Shown piece by piece: positions 16,432-26,200 of a DNA stretch of 64,000 bases (its first letter is position 1; each line of letters opens with the position of its first letter). The position numbers were made by a program, and so were the translations under genes. Source of the DNA: Chryseobacterium sp. JM1. Lineage in GTDB: Bacteria > Bacteroidota > Bacteroidia > Flavobacteriales > Weeksellaceae. The notes under the pieces are model-generated. The model saw nothing but the letters and a program-made list of their open reading frames with translations. It was not told where the DNA came from and did not search any database. The stretch spans positions 434,001 to 498,000 of the forward strand of contig NZ_JPRN01000001.1 in NCBI RefSeq assembly GCF_000737715.1, given 5' to 3'.

Positions 16432-17592
16432 TTACAAAGGTCTGGCTCTCAATAAGCTGTCGGAAGAGATTGCTTTCGGCTTGACAGAAGCACCATCCTT
16501 CAACGCTCCGATTCCGGTGTACACGATTTTTTCTCCCGGAGCAACTCCTTCAGAAATAAAGTAGTAGTTTTCTGTTTTTCCTGAGACTTTAATCGGCTTG
16601 CTGGTTACTTTGTTGTCTTTTCCTAAGATATATACGTAGGTCTTGTCCTGAATTTCAAAAGTAGATTCCTGTGGAATGATCAAGGCATTGGAAAGCATCT
16701 GAGGCATACGCACTCTTCCTGTATTTCCGGTTCTTAAAGCTCCCTGCGCATTAGGGAAAACCGCGCGAACGCTGATGGCTCCCGTAGTTTTGTCAAACTG
16801 ACCGTCTACAATGCTCATTTTTCCTTTTTGAGGGTAAATGCTGTTGTCTGCGATCACAAGGTCTACCATTGGCATATTCTTCAGCTTTTCATCTAAAGTA
16901 GCTCCCGGATATTTCTTCTGAAACGCGATGAAATCCAGTTCACTTAAAGAGAAGTAAGCATAAATTTCACTGATGTCCGACAGTAATGTCAATGGATTAA
17001 CATCAGTTCTTGAAATAAGACTTCCTTTTTTGAAAGGAATTCTTCCGATGTATCCGCTTACCGGTGCTGTGATCGTTGTAAATCCTACATTGATCCTTGC
17101 GTTTCCTACTGAAGCTCTGGCCTGTGATGAAGCGGCAACAGCAGCAGCATAATTGGCTTTTGCGGTTTTAAGCTGTACGTCGGAAACTACTTTTGCGGCT
17201 ACCAGCGGCTGAAGTCTGTCAACTTCCACTTTAGCCTTTTCAATATTGGCATTGGCAGCCTGAAGATTGGCCTGCGCCATATTCACCTGCTCGCCATACG
17301 CTCTTGAATCTATTTTAAATAATGGCTGTCCGGCTCTTACGTAAGAACCTTCTTCCACATAGATTCTGTCCAGGTATCCGTCTACCTGAGATCTGATCTC
17401 TACATTGTTTTTACCTTCCAGTGCGGTAGGAAATTCCTGATATGTTGTCGCTGGAGATGTGATCACGGTGTAAACCGGAAGTTCCGGAGCAGGCGGTGCT
17501 GCATTGGAACCTTCTGCTGCTTGGGTACAGTTCTGCAAAAGGATAATACTTGATATAAGTACGATAAACCTTATTTTTCCAGGTATTTTCAT
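16432..17592 (-). CDS. RND efflux periplasmic adaptor (membrane fusion protein)
   Basis: Links the inner-membrane pump to the outer-membrane channel. 386 residues with a lipoprotein signal (LLQNC, Cys 22), a lipoyl-like half-motif GKNNVEIRSQVDGYLDRI, a helical hairpin around residues 100-165 (QANLQAANANIEKAKVEVD), then VSGYIGRIPFKKGSLI and a beta-barrel domain. It is the first gene of the operon; three copies of the TetR-type operator lie in the 360 bases upstream. Confidence 0.94.
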   Translation of the reverse strand: MKIPGKIRFIVLISSIILLQNCTQAAEGSNAAPPAPELPVYTVITSPATTYQEFPTALEGKNNVEIRSQVDGYLDRIYVEEGSYVRAGQPLFKIDSRAYGEQVNMAQANLQAANANIEKAKVEVDRLQPLVAAKVVSDVQLKTAKANYAAAVAASSQARASVGNARINVGFTTITAPVSGYIGRIPFKKGSLISRTDVNPLTLLSDISEIYAYFSLSELDFIAFQKKYPGATLDEKLKNMPMVDLVIADNSIYPQKGKMSIVDGQFDKTTGAISVRAVFPNAQGALRTGNTGRVRMPQMLSNALIIPQESTFEIQDKTYVYILGKDNKVTSKPIKVSGKTENYYFISEGVAPGEKIVYTGIGALKDGASVKPKAISSDSLLRARPL

Positions 17593-17951
17593 TGTGGGTT
17601 TAATTTTTTTAATGAAGTGTTAGATTTAAGTAATAGTGTTTTTTAAATTAATTCTGATATATTTCCTAACGGTGTTAATATTAAGTTCAAAAAAAATTTC
17701 AGAATTTTTAATAAAGGAGTCAGATCGTCATTTTCATAAGTGCTGTCTGTTTTTTAATGTTGAATGTATGGATAAGTGAGGTGTATTAATTGAGTGTTAA
17801 TTTATCTAACAGTGTTAAGTGATTGATAAAAGCTGTCCTGAAATGTTGAATTATAGTTTCCATGTTACTTTTTTTAGTTTTTTAACTGAATATTTTACCG
17901 AAATTCGATGTTATTTTTCCTAACGGTGTTAATTTTTGGTTCAAAAAAAAT
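17593..17951. promoter_or_regulatory. Operator-rich control region of the efflux operon
   Basis: Three copies of TAAC(A/G)GTGTTA at 17667-17677, 17807-17817 and 17921-17931. The first and third lie in a duplicated module of about 40 bases: TTCCTAACGGTGTTAAT, a short variable stretch, then GTTCAAAAAAAATTT. On the minus strand each module reads TTTG, 19 bases, TAGGAAA, with the operator between, so each may be a weak promoter. No gene is seen in this stretch. Confidence 0.7.
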
Positions 17952-18548
17952 TTACAGAGACTTAACGAAAGCTGAAACCGTTTCGTCTAAAGTCGTTTTA
18001 TTCATTGTAGAAGGAATATCTGTATTTCGCATCATCATAATAGAGATCAAACCATGCACTGCTGAAAATAAAGCGTGAGACATATGACAGGCATTGTCCG
18101 GATTCGATCCGTTCTTTTTAATAATGTTGAAGGTACACTCATAGATCAGGTCCTGGAATGACGAAAATTCTTCTTTCATCTGGCCCTTACCGCTACACTG
18201 CATTCCCAAACCGAACATCAGCTGATAGTATTCTTTATTTTTAAAAGCAAAATCCCAGTAAGCGTCTACGATGGCCGTAAGCTGCTCTTCCGGAGTTTCA
18301 AATTTCTGCTGAGCTTTTAACAGCTCTATATGAAGACAATGAAAACCATTGATAGAAATTTCATACAGAATGGCTTCTTTGTTTTCAAAATAATCATACA
18401 CTACAGGAGCACTGTACTCAATGGCATCTGCAATTTTACGCATCGAAAGTGATGCCCAGCCCTCTGTTTTAGCCAAACCGAAAGCCGCCTGCAAAATATT
18501 TGCACGTATGGATTCTTTCTCTCTTTGACGACGTTCATGTAGGCCCAT
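17952..18548 (-). CDS. TetR/AcrR family transcriptional regulator
   Basis: 198 residues. The N-terminal helix-turn-helix spans about residues 15-60 (ANILQAAFGLAKTEGWASLS, MRKIADAIEYSAPVVYDYF, ENKEAILYEI). The C-terminal part is the variable ligand-binding domain, with a TetR_C-like stretch around YYQLMFGLGMQC. It is transcribed toward the efflux operon. The same palindrome as in the operon's upstream region covers its own predicted transcription start, so it is inferred to repress both itself and the pump. The ligand is unknown. Confidence 0.93.
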   Translation of the reverse strand: MGLHERRQREKESIRANILQAAFGLAKTEGWASLSMRKIADAIEYSAPVVYDYFENKEAILYEISINGFHCLHIELLKAQQKFETPEEQLTAIVDAYWDFAFKNKEYYQLMFGLGMQCSGKGQMKEEFSSFQDLIYECTFNIIKKNGSNPDNACHMSHALFSAVHGLISIMMMRNTDIPSTMNKTTLDETVSAFVKSL

Positions 18549-18561
18549 GATTTTTTATTTA

Positions 18562-18607
18562 CTAACAGTGTTAGCAAAACTACAAACTTTTAAGTATATC
18601 TTCCAAA
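18562..18607 (-). promoter_or_regulatory. Autoregulated promoter of the TetR gene with operator
   Basis: On the minus strand: TTTG (18604-18607), 21 bases, TAGTTTTG (-7 box, 18575-18582), then directly CTAACACTGTTAG (18562-18574), a palindrome with 6-bp perfect arms sitting on the expected start of transcription. This placement would block transcription when bound. Confidence 0.75.
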
Positions 18608-18654
18608 TAATATTTGATAATTAACATAAGTTCAGGATAAAACATTTCATTTTT

Positions 18655-18845
18655 TATCGTGAAGTAAGGAAGTCAGAAGCTCGAAGAGGGAAGTTATTGA
18701 AGTCCAAATATGTGAATACGAGAGGTATGTTATTACTATTTGTAAAACTACTTCAATACATTCAAAAGAAATTGTTCAATACTTATCGTCCAGTAGTGAC
18801 TTCCATCCTCCAGCTCCATCTTCCCATCTTTTAATCTTAATTTCT
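18655..18845. repeat. Intergenic GA-rich / CT-rich arm element
   Basis: Left arm GAAGTCAGAAGCTCGAAGAG, right arm TTCCATCCTCCAGCTCCATC, about 90 bases apart, degenerate inverted complements. The gap 18549-18948 otherwise holds only the two flanking promoters. Confidence 0.4.
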
Positions 18846-18896
18846 TATCCGACCTCCGGTTAATTAACATTTAACGCAAGTTTATAAATTACTGAA

Positions 18897-18927
18897 TTGG
18901 CTTGTATTAAAAGAAACTTTATCTTTG
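18897..18927 (+). promoter_or_regulatory. Promoter of the thioredoxin-fold gene
   Basis: TTGG at 18897, a 20-base gap and TATCTTTG at 18920-18927, a good -33/-7 pair. It overlaps an upstream in-frame ATG (18925), which therefore cannot be the start; the ATG at 18949 is. Confidence 0.65.
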
Positions 18928-18948
18928 CTGATAAAGAAAATAAAGGAT

Positions 18949-19503
18949 ATGAATACTCCCTCCAATATGCTGGCTTTAGGAACCAAGGCTCCGTTTTTCG
19001 AGCTTCCGAACCCTTCAAAAACTAATAAGATCCAATCTCTGGAAGATCTGAAAGGTGAGAAAGGAACACTGGTGATCTTTATGTGCAACCACTGTCCGTT
19101 TGTTCTTCACGTGATCGACAAGATCAACGAACTGTATGAAGACTATAATGAAAAAGGGATTGAATTCATTGCAATCAATGCCAACAATGTAGAAAAATAT
19201 CCGGCGGATTCTCCGGAAAAAATGATAGAATTCCAGATCGAAAGAAATTTTGATTTCCCATATCTGTATGATGAAAGCCAGGCCGTAGCCAAAGCTTACG
19301 ATGCAGCATGCACACCGGATTTCTATTTCTTTGATGATAAATTAGACCTTATCTACAGAGGACAGATGGATGATTCAAGACCCGGAAACAACAAAGATGT
19401 AACCGGTGAAGACCTGATCATCGCTTTCGAAAACCTTTTGTTGGGTGAACCGCAGGAAGAAATTCAGAAGCCAAGCATGGGTTGCAATATCAAATGGAAA
19501 TAA
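18949..19503 (+). CDS. Thioredoxin-fold protein of the peroxiredoxin-like (AhpC/TSA) family
   Basis: 184 residues. The start MNTPSNMLALGTKAP is set by the promoter box 22 bases upstream. The core contains FMCNHCPFVLHVIDKI, a CxxC redox motif in a thioredoxin fold, followed by the INANN and TPDFYFFD segments common to AhpC/TSA-like proteins of unknown substrate. The C-terminus PSMGCNIKWK includes a third Cys. No signal peptide, so cytoplasmic. Probably a thiol reductase or peroxidase; the exact reaction cannot be told. A terminator follows. Confidence 0.85.
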   Translation: MNTPSNMLALGTKAPFFELPNPSKTNKIQSLEDLKGEKGTLVIFMCNHCPFVLHVIDKINELYEDYNEKGIEFIAINANNVEKYPADSPEKMIEFQIERNFDFPYLYDESQAVAKAYDAACTPDFYFFDDKLDLIYRGQMDDSRPGNNKDVTGEDLIIAFENLLLGEPQEEIQKPSMGCNIKWK

Positions 19504-19550
19504 TATGATGAATGGTTGAATATTTTTAGCCGTCATATATATAAGTATAG

Positions 19551-19579
19551 GCTGTTCTTTTTTAAGAGCGGCTTTTTTT
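19551..19579 (+). terminator. Terminator after the thioredoxin-fold gene
   Basis: GCTGTTCTT / AAGAGCGGC stem (9 bp with G-U pairs), TTTT loop, then a T-run. Confidence 0.7.
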
Positions 19580-19791
19580 GTGCAAACATCTGTATAATCA
19601 GGGAGATCTGTGGGAAATAAATATCCGTAGCATTTTTATGAAAGATGTGCGGGTTTACTCAGTATTCGAAGCTTGTAATATAACTATTTATATTGCCACC
19701 AATGTCTTTCGTAAAATCCAATTAAAATATTTGCGTTCCCCATTTTGGGAATTAAAAATAATTTTTATATTCACATCCTAAACATTCAAAT

Positions 19792-20250
19792 ATGAAAAAA
19801 AACTATTTAAGTGCATTTCTTATATGCACAGCTTTGGGTATATCGTATGCCCAACAAAATGAAGTCTACTTTAAGTATGATGAAGCGGGTAATCAACGGT
19901 ACAGGGGTCCAGACTCAGCTACTAAGCAGGCTTCTATGCAATCTAAAACCAATAGATTAGCTACGTCACAGCTCATTGATCAAAAAACATTTTGGAAACA
20001 AATCCGTTTGTATCCTGTTCCGGTTAACGATGTCCTAACCATTAATTGGACTGACGAGGTAGATGATCTGATAGAATCAGTTTCCTTATATCAGCACAGT
20101 ACAGTGCATTGGAAATTCCAGCAGCAAAATTTACCTGAATTTAATAAACAGGTAGGGATTGATATGTCAGACTTTGAATGGGGTATATATGTTCTACGTT
20201 TTACATTAAAAGACGGAAGAGTTTTCAGTAAAAACATCACCAAAAGATAA
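19792..20250 (+). CDS. Small protein made mostly of a T9SS C-terminal sorting domain
   Basis: 152 residues. A Sec signal peptide (MKKNYLSAFLICTALGISYA) is followed by a short segment NEVYFKYDEAGNQRYRGP, which resembles an RHS-type YD repeat, a Ser/Thr/Gln-rich linker, and then residues 75-152: YPVPVNDVLTINW and WGIYVLRFTLKDG ending in SKNITKR, the pattern of type IX secretion sorting domains. There is almost no passenger. It lies 10 bases upstream of the giant RHS gene, so the two are co-transcribed. I infer a role in export or surface anchoring of the RHS product, perhaps through the YD-like segment; this is untested. Confidence 0.75.
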   Translation: MKKNYLSAFLICTALGISYAQQNEVYFKYDEAGNQRYRGPDSATKQASMQSKTNRLATSQLIDQKTFWKQIRLYPVPVNDVLTINWTDEVDDLIESVSLYQHSTVHWKFQQQNLPEFNKQVGIDMSDFEWGIYVLRFTLKDGRVFSKNITKR

Positions 20251-20260
20251 AAACACAGCT

Positions 20261-23200
20261 ATGAAATTTTATAACAACAAAAAAAGATTACTGTTTTCCT
20301 TTGTGTTGCTTTTGATCTCTATGGTGGGCTTTGCACAAATACCTCCCGTACAGAAACTTCATGCCACCAAAGGAAATGTTGAAGTCAATGGAGCCGGACA
20401 GCTTCAATTTGCTCTGCCCGTTGCCATACCTCCAGGAGTGAAAAATGTGGAACCACAGGTCAATCTTGTTTATACCAGCGGTTCATCGAACGGAATTGCC
20501 GGATATGGATGGAATATTTCCGGAATCAGTTCAATTTCAAGAACCGGAAAGAATATCGAAAGGGATAGAGAGGTAAAAGGGGTTCAGATGGATGAGTCCG
20601 ATTCTTATAATTTTGGAGGGCAAAGATTGGTTTTAAAGTCCGGTGAATACGGTCAGGATGGCGCCCAGTATGTAACAGAAAAATTTTCCAATACAATCAT
20701 TAAATCTATTGGATCTATTACAGGACAAACATGGAAAGGACCTGAATACTGGGAAGTCACCTTTGCAGACGGAGCCCAGGCATGGTATGGCGGGAGTAAC
20801 GCCACAGGGAGTAATTCAGCCACAACTCCTTTAGAATATAATATCGTCAAATGGAAAGATCCTCAGGGAAATTATATCACGTATGATTATACACAAGGTA
20901 CAGGAACAAATGTCGCGGTAATTTCTTCTATTAAATGGGGAGGAAATGAAGCTTTAGGAAAACCCCATTTTAATGAAATTATATTTAACTATAATCTAAC
21001 TACAGCGCGCGAGGTTAAAGAACAGTCTTTTGTGAGGGGCATATCCTTTTTGCAGGATAAGCTGCTCAACAGCATTACGGTAAAAACTCATGAATCTCAA
21101 TATAGAAAATATGATATCATATACAAAACGGATCATACAAAATATCAGTTTGTAGAAAAAATACAGGAGTATAATTCAGAAAACCAGCCCGCTCATCCAG
21201 TTGAGTTTTTTAGAAATGAATTACAGCCCACTAATAGCTATGTTTTTGATGCAGACTGGTCAAGATTTTACAATGTTTCCTTGAGTGGTGATTTTCGCGG
21301 AACTCATTCTGCCGATTTTATCGTGTACAAAGATGCTGATGGACGTGATCCTGCCGGTTACTATTTATATTATACATATGAGGATTTACCCCAATATTAT
21401 TTAGGGACAGAAAATGTGTTTCAGAATGCAGTTCCAATAGATATCAAAGACGGTAGTAATGTGGTTAGGAGCAGACAGGGAATTGTTTCCTACCAGGTAA
21501 ATCCTACAAGCAGAGATTTAACCCTTAATTATTATCTTATTGATTTAGCAAAACCTATTGTATCTCAGTCTTTTCCTAATGCTCTGTATCTGGCCGCAAC
21601 AAAAGTTATTCCGCGCAGTGAGTGGGATGAAAGTGAAAGCAATTTCTCTAATCCTTCCGATACCTATCAAAAAACATCGGAAATCATTAAACTTATTCCC
21701 TATGATATGGATGGAGACGGGGTATCTGAGGTTTTAATTGCAAAAAATAATTCGATAACCAATAGAATATGCACAGTACCGGAGAATCAATTCCCGACAG
21801 AAGATGATTGTCAAAGCTATACTTATGACGAAAGTAAATATATTGCCATAAAACAGCAGGATAATTCCTTTTCCTTTTTTCAATTTGATTTTGATAAAAA
21901 TCTTATTTTCGGTGATTTTAATGGGGACGGTATTGATGATATGGGGAAATCTAACTCTATCCATTATACTACAATAAATGGAGAGTCTGTACCCGGAAAT
22001 ATCCTGCAGGCATATAATCTTAAAAAAAATGCGCAGGGCAGCCTTAGCTTATCTGAAGTTTTTTCTGCAGACTATTCCGGGGTTTCTTCCCAGGTACAGG
22101 TTGGTGATTTTAACGGCGATGGGATCTCCGATTTATTTGTGCTCACAGAGGTTAATAATCACTATATTATCAACCTCAATACAGGGAAAAGCTTCTTAAA
22201 AACTCCCTATTTCAACGACTTTAATGGGACTTATAGCTTAACGACTTCTCAATATGGTAATTATTCTACAGCCAGAGTTTTAGATATTAACTCGGATGGA
22301 AAGTCTGATATTATAAATTTTGGTACCCATTATAATATTCTCTCTCCTACTTCTGCAAATTCTTCACTCATTATAAAGGTCAGTGAAAATCAGGGATATC
22401 TGGACGGGAAAATCAAATTTGGTGATAACCCGGCAGTTACCCGGAATTATAATATTCCGTATATTTTTAGAGAGATTATAGGACTTAGGCAGAATCAATT
22501 ATCTGTTTATAGTCCTTCCAACAATCAATATATTGGGAGAGTCACTTTCTTTACTCACTATGCTAACCTTCAAAAATCACCAATTAGCAAAATTATACAG
22601 GGAGGTATAGGAACATTAATCAGTTATGATGGCTCAGATTCATACAGAGGACATTATAAGCCTATAAAAAATGAACAGTATCCATTAATGGAACTGGAGA
22701 ATGTAAATTCACAATTAGTTTCAAGAATTTACGAAAGTAGTTATAATGGTTCTAGACATAAAACTTTCCGCTATCGTGGCCTTATGATTAATCTGCACAA
22801 TAAAAAGACCGTTGGTTTTAGGCAAATGGCGAGCTCTTCATGGTATGCATTAGGTTTTGAGAACACAATAATATGGTCAGGAACCGAAACCGATCCCCTG
22901 CAGGAAGGAGCACCAGTTAAAGAATGGTCCATCAGAACCAATGATAACTCTAAAATTTTTCCGCAGGACATTTCTGAAAATAATACCCAGCTATTAAGCT
23001 TTAAATCTACAGAATATCAATATGATAAGCTTTTAAACGGACAGATAGTAACAAGCGTTTCTGATGCGGACAGGGATAAAATAGTGACGGTGATCCTTCC
23101 AAAAACAACTAAAGCCAAAGATTTCTTAACGGGTGCTACGGCTGAAAACACCGTTACTTATGGTCATTACTATCTGCCATCACAGAGCATTTCGAAGATC

Positions 23201-26200
23201 AATTTGTCCTATGCAGTAACAACTTCTCATTACCAGTATAATAATAACCCGTCGGGAACTGGGCCGGACTATTACATAGGACGCCTTAAATACAAGGCGG
23301 AAACCATCCAGGCATATGGTGATACTAAAAGTACCCAAAAAGAATTCTTTTACGAGAATAATCTTGTAAAAACCACAAAAGACTGGAACAGGGATAATAC
23401 AGGCTATATAAAAGATACCTTTACCTATGACGGCTTTGGAAATATTACACAGAAAGTATCTGCTAATACGGTCGATGCCGGAACCATAAGCTCAGCTTAC
23501 CAGTATGACCCTAAAGGAAGATTTGTGGTAAAACAAACCGATAATCTGGGATTACAAACCGAAATTCTTTACAATAATTGGGGACAGATAACAAATAAGA
23601 CAGACCCTTTTAATAATACCATTACCAATACTTATGACTCTTGGGGTAAAGTATTAACTTCCACATCGAGTGTAAGCGGAACTACTTCGTATGGGTATGA
23701 AAGAGATAATCAATCTAATGTCGTTATTACCCAAAATGATCCCGACGGTAATATATCGAAAAAATTCACCAATGTACGGGAACAGGATTACAAAACTTCA
23801 ACCAAAGCTTTTGGTCAGGGACAGTTTATATCAAAAGAAACGCAATTTGATGTTTTAGGAAGAAAACTCAAAGAATCTGAGCCTTATTTTGAAGGGCAAA
23901 GCCCAGGCCCGTGGAATACAATCGCGTATGATGACTCTGTATATCCTGCAAAAATAACAGCTACTTCATTTAACGGTAAGCAGACACAAACAACCGTTTC
24001 GGGACTTATTACAACAGTTGAAGAAATTAACGGAAATAAAAGAACCAATACCAAAACAGCCGATGCTTTAGGAAACGTAATAGCTACCACAGATAAAGGA
24101 GGAACGATACAGTTTTCTTACAATGCTGCAGGAGATCAGATCCAGGCTAAATATGCTGAAAGTACCGTGAGCACAAAGTACGATTCATGGGGAAGGAAAT
24201 CAGAATTCAACGACCCTTCCAATGGAGTGTACAAATATGAATACGATGGATTTGGCAGGGCTAAAAAAACAATCAGTCCAAAAGGCCAGAAAGAATATAC
24301 CTATAATAATTTTGGGCAGCTTGTGACCCAGAAAGAAATTTCTACCATAGATGCCGGGCAGACAACCAATAAAACTATTTCTTTATCCTATAATGATAAA
24401 GGACTGCTCACGGCAAAATCGGGCATTATAAAAGGACAGAACTTTAGCGTGGCTCTCACCTATGATTCTCAGGGAAGGCTGTTATCTTCCACTGAAAACA
24501 GTAACGGCAGGACATATAGGCAAAAAGGGATGGTATATGATGGTAAAGGAAGAATAAGCTCTTATGAAAAAGAATTACAGGGAGGAGTAACCACTAAAGT
24601 GGCCATAGAAAATGTATATAGTGCATGGAATGGGGAGCTTTACCAGATCAAGGATAAAAATTCCGGAAAAATATTATGGGAGCTGAAAGAAACGAATGCT
24701 AAAGGACAGGCACTAAAATCCAAATTAGGAGCTGCAGATATCACTAATACTTTTGATGCTAATGGATTCTTAAGCACGCTTAATCATTCATCTGCTGTTA
24801 AACCTAAGATTCTTCAGATCATCTATTCTTTTGACGCCATCAAGAATGAGCTTAAAACCAGAAAGACTGAAGGAGATTTTGATATGAATGAATCTTTCGA
24901 CTATGACTCCAATAACAGACTGATCAACTGGACCAATCCAGTAACTGGAATTAAACCTCCTGCTAACAGGAATGTGTACGATATAAAAGGCAGAATCACC
25001 CAGAATGATCAGGTGGGGACAATTAAATTTGATAATTCCGCCAAGATCTACCAGCCTACTGGAATGACTCTTAATGCCCAGGGAACACAGAATTATAATG
25101 GGGATCTGATACAAACCATTACCTATAATGAGAATAATGACCCGGTGCAGATCTCAGGAGAGAAAACAAGGATCAATTTTGAATATGGTCTGGGAAACAT
25201 GAGACAGAGGATAGATATTTCTGAATTAAAACAGTCCATGGGACCAGGAAAACCGCAGCTTATATGGCAAAATACATTGACTAAATTATACAGTGAAGAC
25301 GCAAGCTTCGAGATAGCAATAGATCTTATTAACCTAAAAGAAAAACATACTTTATATATTGGTGGTAGCCCCTATGAATCTGATATCGTATATTTGAAAG
25401 ACTTTGGACAGAGCAGCGGTTCTTATAAATTCTTGCACAAAGATTATTTAGGAAGTATCCTGGCTATTAGTGATGAAGCTGGAAACAGGATAGAGCAAAG
25501 ACATTATGATGCCTGGGGTAACTTAGCAGCTATGGTACTTGGAAACAGTGGCGCTGTTATTACGGGTAAATCGGCAATTGCTGAAACTTCACTACTTGTA
25601 GACAGAGGATACACCATTCATGAACATTTTGCAAAAGTAGGAATAATCCACATGAACGGAAGGCTGTACGATCCGCTATTAAGGAGATTCCTTAATGCGG
25701 ATGAAAATATTCAGGATCCTGCAAATACCCAGAATTATAACAAATACGGGTATGTGATGAATAATCCAATGATGTACAATGATCCAACTGGAGAATTTTG
25801 GGCGTGGTTTATTGGATCTCTCGTAGGAAGCTATTTCTCCGGAGTGCAGGCCAATCATGGAAATTTTAATCCTGTAAAATGGGACTGGAAAAACACATGG
25901 ACAGCTGTAGTGGGGGGAGCCTTTGCCAGAGCTGCTATTGGCCAGGGCGTAAGCAATATTAATGTATATGGAACAAAATTTATTGCAAATTCCGTAATTG
26001 GATCTGTGGGAAGTATATTTAATGGAATAGCGACCGGACAAAATATTTTTAAAAGTGCGCTAATAGGATTCTCAGGAATTAATTATACATTTAATTTGTC
26101 TTCTAATAATCCAATTAATGCCGGATATGAGTATAGTATAAGTGAAATGCTTGTTAATGATGATAATACTTTAATTGGTGGAACGGAAGCTGTTTTTAGC

